Positions 43,221 through 50,114 of a stretch of 64,000 bases of DNA are shown one piece after another. The DNA is taken from assembly GCF_963974425.1 (NCBI RefSeq), contig NZ_CAXBCK010000003.1, positions 1 to 64,000 of the forward strand, read 5' to 3'. The notes under the pieces are model-generated. The model was not told the DNA's origin, ran no database searches, and saw only the letters and a program-made list of their open reading frames with translations. Position 1 is the stretch's first letter, and every line of letters starts with the position of its first letter. The position numbers and the translations under genes are program-made. The DNA comes from Marixanthomonas sp963974425 (GTDB lineage: Bacteria; Bacteroidota; Bacteroidia; Flavobacteriales; Flavobacteriaceae).

Positions 43221-45467
43221 TTAATTCTTTAAAAGTTTAGAAGTTACTTTTTTATCGCCATTCGTAACAGTGATAAAATACATTCCAGAATTTAAAGAAC
43301 TATAATTAAATGTTTCTTTAAAAGTTCCACCTTGATTATTGTATACTTCACCAGCAACTTGTCTTCCTCTAACATCATAAACAGCTACAGATACTTTATT
43401 TGAAGTTGTAGTTACAAATTCAAGATTTACAAGTCCTGTTGTTGGGTTAGGCCAAAGAGTGAAGTTTTCAAGAGAAGCGTTTTCAACACTTAAATTTTCA
43501 TCAATAAGTATATCTTCTGCATTTAGTGCGTAAAATAAATGGTCGGTTCCAACTACCATCACTCTAGCATCTTCAGTATTGTCAACGCTAGGTACTGTAA
43601 TTACTTCACTTCCATCATTTGGAGTGCCTGCTATTAATACCGTGTCGTAATTAATGCCATCTATACTCAATAAAATATCAACGTTTTGACTATCAACAGG
43701 AGCAACATCTGTATTAGCCACATCCCATGTAATAGTGTATTGCAATCCTTGTTTCCACTCTGGATTATTAGCTTGTGATGTTACAACAAAGGGGCCAGAA
43801 TCACCATCTACTGTAATACGAGTATTATCACTGGCGCTTGCCGCACCACCTACTACATTGTCACGAACTGTTAGTCTAAATCTTAGCAAACGACCTACCG
43901 CAGGAACAACTTCCCAAGTTGATTGAGTGCTTCCATTTAAAACAGTAGATAAAGCAGGCATATATCTGTTAGGTGATGCGATAGGATCTAAAGATCTAAA
44001 TGCTGGACCTCCAGTAGAAGTATTTTGTGGTGGCATAGGTGCAACTTGAGAATCGAATTGCTCCCAACTGTAAGTAAGTACATCTCCAGAATTTGGATCG
44101 GTAGCATTACCCTTTAAGATAAAAGGTGTTGACTTTGGAATAGTGAAATCTGGACCTGCATCAGCTGTAGGAGCATCATTCCCTGTTGGTGTTTGGTCAG
44201 CACATTGACTGTTACCAACTGTAATATTATTCCACATTTCTTGAATGCTTATAGCGTGGAAATAATCATCACTAACATTTTGAACATTCGGTGGGCAGAT
44301 ACCTGCATATCCCATAATTGTTGAGGCGCTTCCTGGCTCTACAGAAGCGTTTGATCGTTGACAGTTATTATTTTGAGTATGATTTCCGCCATATTGGTGC
44401 CCCATTTCATGAGATACATAATCTACATAAAAACCATCACCAATAGGTTGTGGTAATCCGGTTACTCCACGTGCTTTACTAGAAGTACAAGGTGAGTTCA
44501 ATTGGGCAATACCACCCCCGCCAGTACTGAATACGTGACCAATATCATAGCTATTAAAACCTACTGCGTTATCAATTACAGCTTGTATTTGGTTTATCAT
44601 ACCGCTGTTGTTGCTTAGCCCGTCTGTAGCAGTATCTAAAAAGATGATATCTTCATTTTCAGGAATAAATTCCATTGTTACAGCTAAATCTCTTTCATAA
44701 ATACCATTTACACGAGTCATAGCAACATTCATAGCAGATAGAACTGCTGCTTTTTTAACCGCGTCTGTTTCGCTAGGATCTATTCCTTGGTTATTTAAGT
44801 GCCATTGCGCATACTCTCCATTACAAGCTAAAGCAAGTCTAAAAGTACGCAGCATTCCGTCGTCAGCATTTCTTTGTGCAGACTCATCTTCTAAATCAGG
44901 AAGATTACTTGGAAAACTATCTTTAACGTGACACACAAAGTTACTGGTGTCGGCTGGCAAGCTTGCCCTAGAATAACTTATATAAGCTGTTTTATCTTTA
45001 GTGTAGGGATCAATGTAAGTTGTCGTGTGCTTAGCAGATAAAATCATTACATGCACTCCAACTTGTGAAACACTAAATCGTGCCATAGCAGTAGGGTCAT
45101 CAATACCTTGCCCTACATATGAGTTGATTCCTGAAAATTTTTCACTTAAACCTTCACTAAATATTGAAGCTTCAAAAACTCTAAATCTTTCTAGGTTTCC
45201 ACCTTCGGTTGGTAGTTCAATTATTACGTTTGAACTTGACGTTGTTTTTCTTGAAGGGGCGGTTGCCAAAATAGTTTTTAGACCTTCCGTTTCTAGATTA
45301 AATAGTTGAAAATCAGAAGGCATAGTGTTCCGTGCTTCTTTTTTCTGCACCTCTACATCATTAAGGGTTATTTGGCTCCATAAAGATGATGGGTTTTGCG
45401 CTTGCATACCAAAGCTGAATAAAACAAACAGCAGAAACACAAGGTTTTTAGTAGTAATTTTTTTCAT
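43221..45467 (-). CDS. Secreted reprolysin-like (M12-type) metalloprotease, type IX sorted
   Basis: A 748-residue secreted zinc protease. The signal peptide ends in GMQAQ. A propeptide-like region leads to the metzincin site HEMGHQYGGNH near residues 352-362, followed by a SIMGYA-type Met-turn (STIMGYAGICPP). Then come a PKD/Ig-like region (ADAGPDFTIPKSTPFILKG) and another beta domain. A type IX sorting domain (WPNPTTGLVNL, YDVRGRQVAG, NSGMYFITV) is at the C terminus. It would cut proteins outside the cell. Confidence 0.92.
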   Translation of the reverse strand: MKKITTKNLVFLLFVLFSFGMQAQNPSSLWSQITLNDVEVQKKEARNTMPSDFQLFNLETEGLKTILATAPSRKTTSSSNVIIELPTEGGNLERFRVFEASIFSEGLSEKFSGINSYVGQGIDDPTAMARFSVSQVGVHVMILSAKHTTTYIDPYTKDKTAYISYSRASLPADTSNFVCHVKDSFPSNLPDLEDESAQRNADDGMLRTFRLALACNGEYAQWHLNNQGIDPSETDAVKKAAVLSAMNVAMTRVNGIYERDLAVTMEFIPENEDIIFLDTATDGLSNNSGMINQIQAVIDNAVGFNSYDIGHVFSTGGGGIAQLNSPCTSSKARGVTGLPQPIGDGFYVDYVSHEMGHQYGGNHTQNNNCQRSNASVEPGSASTIMGYAGICPPNVQNVSDDYFHAISIQEMWNNITVGNSQCADQTPTGNDAPTADAGPDFTIPKSTPFILKGNATDPNSGDVLTYSWEQFDSQVAPMPPQNTSTGGPAFRSLDPIASPNRYMPALSTVLNGSTQSTWEVVPAVGRLLRFRLTVRDNVVGGAASASDNTRITVDGDSGPFVVTSQANNPEWKQGLQYTITWDVANTDVAPVDSQNVDILLSIDGINYDTVLIAGTPNDGSEVITVPSVDNTEDARVMVVGTDHLFYALNAEDILIDENLSVENASLENFTLWPNPTTGLVNLEFVTTTSNKVSVAVYDVRGRQVAGEVYNNQGGTFKETFNYSSLNSGMYFITVTNGDKKVTSKLLKN

Positions 45468-45599
45468 TATCTATGACATTTTTTTGAATAATTACCGTAA
45501 ATATACTGCGCTTTGGCCTCTTTTTAAAGAAATACGTCATGTTTTTGATCAAGACAATACTAATTTTTAAAATAACATTAGAAATTATTATAATACCGT

Positions 45600-45607
45600 T
45601 AATTTTG
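45600..45607 (+). promoter_or_regulatory. -7 element of lipB
   Basis: TAATTTTG, an exact TAnnTTTG match 26 bases before the ATG. At -33 only TTA is found at 19-bp spacing. Confidence 0.45.
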
Positions 45608-45633
45608 TTCCTCTAAAAATAGAATTTTTTAAG

Positions 45634-46350
45634 ATGATAAATAATCTTGTTCAGGTTGAAGATCTAGGCCGAAAAAACTACAAGGAAAGTTGGGAATATC
45701 AAGAATCACTTTTTAAGAAAATACTTGATTGTAAAGTGAAAAATCGCCGCGAAAGTACTGATAATAACACCCCCAATTATTTTTTATTAGTTGAACACCC
45801 TCATGTGTATACATTAGGAAAAAGCGGAGACCTTTCTAATCTTTTAATTTCAAAAGAAAAGCTGAACGAAATAGGTGCCACTTATTACAAAATTAATCGT
45901 GGTGGGGATATTACCTATCACGGGCCGGGACAGATTGTAGGATACCCTGTTTTAGACCTTGAAAATTTTTTTACCGACATTCATAAATATCTACGTTTTT
46001 TAGAAGAAATGGTAATCCTAACCCTTTCTGAATATGGATTGAAAGCTGAACGTTCTGAAGGCGAAACCGGTGTTTGGCTTGATGTAGGAACACCATTTGC
46101 CCGAAAAATTTGTGCTATGGGTGTTCGTGCTAGTCGTTGGGTGACCATGCACGGATTCGCTTTAAATGTAAATTCAGATCTAGGATATTTTGATTATATG
46201 ATTCCCTGCGGAATTAAAGGAAAAGCTGTAACTTCTTTAAACGTAGAATTAGGAAAAGCCGAAGTAAACTTAGCAGAAGTAAAGGAAAAACTTCTAAAAC
46301 ACTTTGCTCAACTATTTGAAGCGGAACTGCATCAAAAAACCGAAGTGTAA
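45634..46350 (+). CDS. lipB: Octanoyltransferase LipB
   Basis: Moves octanoyl groups from acyl-carrier protein to lipoyl-dependent enzymes, such as the 2-oxoacid dehydrogenase E2 in this window. The conserved RGGDITYHGPGQIVGYPVLD and the active-site cysteine/lysine in IPCGIKGKAVTSL are present. The 238 residues match the family. It is monocistronic, with a hairpin overlapping its stop codon. Confidence 0.95.
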   Translation: MINNLVQVEDLGRKNYKESWEYQESLFKKILDCKVKNRRESTDNNTPNYFLLVEHPHVYTLGKSGDLSNLLISKEKLNEIGATYYKINRGGDITYHGPGQIVGYPVLDLENFFTDIHKYLRFLEEMVILTLSEYGLKAERSEGETGVWLDVGTPFARKICAMGVRASRWVTMHGFALNVNSDLGYFDYMIPCGIKGKAVTSLNVELGKAEVNLAEVKEKLLKHFAQLFEAELHQKTEV

Positions 46351-46368
46351 CAACACTCCGGTTTTTAT
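46335..46368 (+). terminator. Terminator overlapping the lipB stop codon
   Basis: Stem AAAACCGAAGTGT / ACACTCCGGTTTT with one mismatch and a 4-base loop, followed by T. The stop codon lies within the hairpin. Confidence 0.75.
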
Positions 46369-46390
46369 TAATCGTAGGTTAGATGTAAAT

Positions 46391-47074
46391 TTATCTCTGA
46401 AAGTCTGTTAATAAACTACTGCTTGTAACTCTCCCGCGTCTGTTATAGTCTTCTTGTTTCACCATCCCTACACCTTTAGAAATCCATTGCTTGGCGGTAG
46501 TCGTCCTATTCATTCCCATATTAATTGTATTTGTATAACCAATTACAAAACAATCAAACGTTCCAGCGCTGGTTGTTATAGTCTCTCTATCTACTACAGC
46601 TCTATCTGTCATAGATACTTCCATTCTTAAATTAATGCCACTCATGTTCACAAGCATGGTCATACTAGCATCTGGTAATTCTTGGCCAACTTGTAAATTG
46701 TTTGGAATTACTATTTTGGTTCCAGAAATTTCAGTTTCAAAATCTCTATAGTTATCTAGTAATTGCGGATTTAAAAGAGATTCCATGTCTACTACAATAC
46801 CGTCATTTTCACACGACATAGTAAAGGTAGCTTCGTTTAAAACTTCGCCATCTTTATCTCTTAAAAAAGATGTAAATGTAGCAAAGTTGCTTGAAGCATC
46901 GGTAACTAGAAAATCTGTAATCGCGGCAACTCTTTTGTTTTTACCATAATTGGTTATTTGAAAGGTTACCCCTTGTTGAAAAGGATAAAAAGTGCTACAA
47001 TTATTTTGTGCAGCTACTGAAGTGGTTATAAAAGCAGCAATGATGCAGATACCTATTATTTTGAAATTTTTCAT
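46391..47074 (-). CDS. Secreted TapB-like (DUF3108-type) protein
   Basis: A 227-residue secreted protein (signal ending in SVAAQ). The body, with FYPFQQGVTFQITNYGKNKR at the start, SAGTFDCFVIGYT in the middle and KQWISKGVGMVKQEDYNRRG near the end, matches the layout of TapB/DUF3108-like proteins: a beta-rich domain of unknown function common in Bacteroidota. Placed 34 bp after the OmpA gene on the same strand, it is probably in one operon with it. Confidence 0.75.
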   Translation of the reverse strand: MKNFKIIGICIIAAFITTSVAAQNNCSTFYPFQQGVTFQITNYGKNKRVAAITDFLVTDASSNFATFTSFLRDKDGEVLNEATFTMSCENDGIVVDMESLLNPQLLDNYRDFETEISGTKIVIPNNLQVGQELPDASMTMLVNMSGINLRMEVSMTDRAVVDRETITTSAGTFDCFVIGYTNTINMGMNRTTTAKQWISKGVGMVKQEDYNRRGRVTSSSLLTDFQR

Positions 47075-47108
47075 GTGTTTCTTTTTTAATTTGAAATGAA
47101 TATTATTT

Positions 47109-48419
47109 TTAAAGCTTTATAAATTCTACCCGTCTGTTCTGGGCTTTTCCTGTAGAAGAATTATTATCTGCAACTGGATTGCTCTCGCCTTTACCGTCGG
47201 TTTGTATTCTACCAATGTTGATTCCGTATTGATCTACTAAAGCTTTTCTTACCGATTTTGCGCGCTCATCTGAAAGTTTAAGGTTGCTGCTGGCATCTCC
47301 ATCTGCATCGGTATGGCCTACAATCATAATACGTATGTTGGGAGCACTTTGCATGGCTTCGCCCACCTCTTTTAAAATAGTTTCGCTACCACTTTTAATG
47401 GTTGCAGATCCTGTGTTAAACAAAATGGCGTTGGTAGAAAGGCGTCCTTCGGTAAGTAATTTGCTTCTATTGTCTTCGCCACTTTTTGCTACCGAAAAAT
47501 TTGCAATATAGATTTTATCGTTTGTCCCATTGTCACGAAGTCCCGTGGTATATAGCTTAAAGTTATTTGCGTCTTCTGGGACTAACCTAGGAACATCCAC
47601 AATTTTTTCTTCATTAAGCCAAACTCGCATTCGGGTTTTATTCACGGCAATGGATATGTGAGACTTTCCGGTGATGGCGTTTCTTATATCTTTTCCTATT
47701 TTATTACGCATTTCTCGTTTGCCATTTACTTGCTTTTCAATTACTCCTTGCGATGCTATAAATTGGCAAGGAGAAAGCTCTACCATACTAAAAGATGTAG
47801 GCTTCTGAAATCCCTTGGTGTCTTGTAGTAGTAGTTTTAAAAAAGCTTGAGAACTTGTTTTACCGTCCATACCTTCAGTAAATAAATCAAATTCAATCGT
47901 GTAGTTTTCCGGTAGTGTATTATTCAGCATAGGATAAATGGTAGCTTTATTTCCTATCCGAAGCCATTTTTCACCGTTAATACTTACTAATTCGGCAGCT
48001 CCATTACTATCCCAGTTTGCGGGAAAGTCGCCTAGATTTTCCTTTGAGAAACTGTCTTTAAAAACAACGACGTTTCCTGGTGTAAAATCGAAATTAGAAT
48101 TTACTACGGTTTCATTTGAGCTATTCGTTTGCTCGGTATTAGCATCTCCACCAATGATGTTTCCTCCATTATTCTTTTTCTTTTTGCGTTCTTTTCTTTT
48201 TTCTTTTTTAGATTTTTTGGGAGCTTCAATAATAGTGTCCAACGTGCGGTCGGTACTTTTTGTCGTTTCTGTTTCTACGCGTCTTTCTATAGTGCGTTGT
48301 ACCCCACGCTCAGCAGCGTCCCCTACTTTTTCACCCAATTTTTTCCAGAACTGAGCTTGGGTTGTTGTCGTGGCACCTAAAAATAAAAATAGAATGCTTA
48401 ATACTTTAATTGTTTTCAT
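47109..48419 (-). CDS. OmpA-family outer-membrane protein
   Basis: A 436-residue protein. A signal peptide (TTTTQAQ) is followed by a lysine-rich region (KSKKEKRKERKKKKN), a beta-sandwich that could be a laminin-G/concanavalin-type domain (about 120-300), and a C-terminal OmpA domain (ILFNTGSATIKSGS, VGHTDADGDASSN, LSDERAKSVRKAL, GKGESNPVADN) that binds peptidoglycan. The central domain may bind a surface ligand. Upstream lie a 55-residue ORF and a TGTAAC pair. Confidence 0.88.
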   Translation of the reverse strand: MKTIKVLSILFLFLGATTTTQAQFWKKLGEKVGDAAERGVQRTIERRVETETTKSTDRTLDTIIEAPKKSKKEKRKERKKKKNNGGNIIGGDANTEQTNSSNETVVNSNFDFTPGNVVVFKDSFSKENLGDFPANWDSNGAAELVSINGEKWLRIGNKATIYPMLNNTLPENYTIEFDLFTEGMDGKTSSQAFLKLLLQDTKGFQKPTSFSMVELSPCQFIASQGVIEKQVNGKREMRNKIGKDIRNAITGKSHISIAVNKTRMRVWLNEEKIVDVPRLVPEDANNFKLYTTGLRDNGTNDKIYIANFSVAKSGEDNRSKLLTEGRLSTNAILFNTGSATIKSGSETILKEVGEAMQSAPNIRIMIVGHTDADGDASSNLKLSDERAKSVRKALVDQYGINIGRIQTDGKGESNPVADNNSSTGKAQNRRVEFIKL

Positions 48420-48435
48420 GAGTAAAGAGATTTTG

Positions 48436-48603
48436 TTAATGGTTTTCTTTCTTTTTTTTAAAAGTTGTTTTTTTAATTACCTTATTTTTATGACTTATAT
48501 GAAGTACATATTTTCCGTCTTTTAGGTTTGTAATGTTCAGGTATATATCATGTCTTGGCACATAATGTAAACTCCCTATGTATGTTTTTTTTGTCTTGCT
48601 CAT
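48436..48603 (-). CDS. Small protein, 55 residues
   Basis: A complete frame from ATG 48603 to TAA, ending 16 bp before the OmpA gene on the same strand. The product is basic. It reads IYLNITNLKDGKYVLHISHK and then KVIKKTTFKKK, which resembles the end of a type IX sorting domain or a small beta-hairpin protein of the sort common in flavobacteria. There is no signal peptide. The position in front of ompA and the codon use suggest that it is real. The function is unknown. Confidence 0.5.
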   Translation of the reverse strand: MSKTKKTYIGSLHYVPRHDIYLNITNLKDGKYVLHISHKNKVIKKTTFKKKKENH

Positions 48604-48663
48604 TATAATGGGAAGTATTGTGTTGTAAATGTATAAGCCAACTTAAGAGAAGACTCGTACCAT

Positions 48664-48690
48664 TGTAACAAATACCAGTGGTATTGTAAC
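48664..48690. promoter_or_regulatory. TGTAAC direct repeat, 21-bp spacing
   Basis: TTGTAACAAA at 48663 and again at 48684, so the TGTAAC cores start at 48664 and 48685, exactly 21 bp apart. They lie 61-87 bp before the 55-residue ORF that leads into ompA. Confidence 0.6.
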
Positions 48691-48757
48691 AAAGTAGTAT
48701 GATCAAGGCTTTAGAATGACTTTTAATTATTGTTTATTTTTAAGAAAAGTTACTTCG

Positions 48758-48797
48758 GAAAAAAATTCCGAGCTGTTTTTCCCGGAATCTTTTTTAA
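48758..48797 (-). terminator. Terminator of the second repeat-protein gene
   Basis: Stem ATTCCG / CGGAAT around a 12-base loop, with A and T runs on both sides. Confidence 0.6.
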
Positions 48798-48841
48798 AGG
48801 TTTAATTTCTTAAAAACAACATTATTGGTTTTAAGAAAGAA

Positions 48842-49939
48842 TTACTTTTTAAGTAATTTTAGGGTCTCACTTGATTCACCAGTAGTAACTTTAGCAAGAT
48901 AGTTTCCTGCTGCATAGTTTGAAACATCGATTTGCAAGATGTTGTCACCATTACTTTTAGCAGTCGCTATGTTTTGTCCTAACAGATTATATATTTCAAC
49001 ACTGGTTATGGTTGTATTGGCTGCTATTGTAACAACATCATTGGCAGGGTTTGGGTACATTTTAACTGTGGTTGCCAATTTGTTTTCTTCTACACTCAGC
49101 ACCTCCTGTGGTGCTATAATAATGTCAAAAGCAACATCCTCAGGAAAGGCGATGCTCGTATCTTCAGTGTATATAGCCCAGTTGCTGCCAGTATACCAAA
49201 CCCCCAAAACCGCATCAAGATACACTTGACTAGGAGCGCCATTCACACCCCAATAATGGCTCATCACAAACGTAGCGTCTGGATTACCGTTTAAGTCAGA
49301 ATGGTCTATAATGGTCCAATTACCTGTAATATTTGAAGCTGAGGATGTGTGCTCAGTGCGTGTGGATCCTACGCCACCATCCACCAGTACTTTAAAGGCA
49401 GCTCCTAAGGGCACAGCAGTAGTTTGGTCTTCATTATACAGTCTTCTTAAACCGCTAGCATAATATTGCCCGTAATTACCGGTATTGTAAACGTTGTTTG
49501 GGTTATAATAATGTGACATCGCTAAGAATGGTCCTGGATCCTGCCCATTCAATAATGGATTATCCATACTGGTTATGTGGGCACTGGTATTTGCTAGTGT
49601 GGCTATATGGGTAAAAACATTGCTAGGATCACTCGCTATATAAATGTTAAAGCTTGTTCCTTCGATTATAGGCGTGAAATCTTGGTTGTAAATAGTCCAT
49701 TGGTCACCATTGTACCATAATCCCGATACGTTGTCATTATAAGTTCCGCCCAAGCCTCCCGGGTTAAAATTATTTACATAAACAATAGGGGCATCGGGGT
49801 TATTATTAAGGTCTGGATGGTCAATATAAGTAGTGTTCCCAACAATATTTGCTGCCGTGGCGGTGTGCACGTAAATCTTGTCCTGCGCCAAGCTTACCAT
49901 ACCGATAAGCAGTAGCATAAAAGTAAAAATAGTTTTCAT
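48842..49939 (-). CDS. Type IX secreted repeat protein (paralogue of the gene at 27312)
   Basis: A 365-residue secreted protein with the same plan as the gene at 27312: signal peptide (MKTIFTFMLLLIGMVSLAQ), three repeats of about 80 residues with IDHPDLNNNPDAP, WTIYNQD, HYWGVNG and AFDIIIAPQEVLSVEEN, and a type IX sorting domain (MYPNPANDVV, YNLLGQNI, AAGNYLAKV). The pair is recognisable along the whole length but clearly diverged. The HTCS regulator gene lies just upstream, and four phased TGTAAC sites fill the gap between them. Confidence 0.87.
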   Translation of the reverse strand: MKTIFTFMLLLIGMVSLAQDKIYVHTATAANIVGNTTYIDHPDLNNNPDAPIVYVNNFNPGGLGGTYNDNVSGLWYNGDQWTIYNQDFTPIIEGTSFNIYIASDPSNVFTHIATLANTSAHITSMDNPLLNGQDPGPFLAMSHYYNPNNVYNTGNYGQYYASGLRRLYNEDQTTAVPLGAAFKVLVDGGVGSTRTEHTSSASNITGNWTIIDHSDLNGNPDATFVMSHYWGVNGAPSQVYLDAVLGVWYTGSNWAIYTEDTSIAFPEDVAFDIIIAPQEVLSVEENKLATTVKMYPNPANDVVTIAANTTITSVEIYNLLGQNIATAKSNGDNILQIDVSNYAAGNYLAKVTTGESSETLKLLKK

Positions 49940-50011
49940 TATATATAGTTTTTATGGTAGTGAATTATTTCACATAGTAAAACTATTATATATACAAAAA
50001 GCTGATTGGTA

Positions 50012-50084
50012 GGTATGTAACAAAAAGGGGTGTATATGTAACGAGGGTAAGGGTATATGTAATAAAAGTTAGTATGTATGTAAC
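50012..50084. promoter_or_regulatory. Four TATGTAAC-type repeats at 21-bp steps
   Basis: Cores start at 50016, 50037, 50058 (TGTAAT) and 50079, each exactly 21 bp from the last, so all face the same side of DNA. The fuller unit is TATGTAAC in all four copies (TATGTAAT in the third). They lie 73-145 bp upstream of the secreted repeat-protein start, and no other gene reads away from here. A tandem array of activator sites is the simplest reading. Confidence 0.75.
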
Positions 50085-50114
50085 CAAGCCAACTTTATTG
50101 TTAATGGAAGGTGC

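Noticed and set aside
50012..50084. CRISPR-like array at the TGTAAC repeats
   Set aside because: Only 6-8 bp are conserved with a 21-bp step, which fits protein binding sites and not repeats with spacers.
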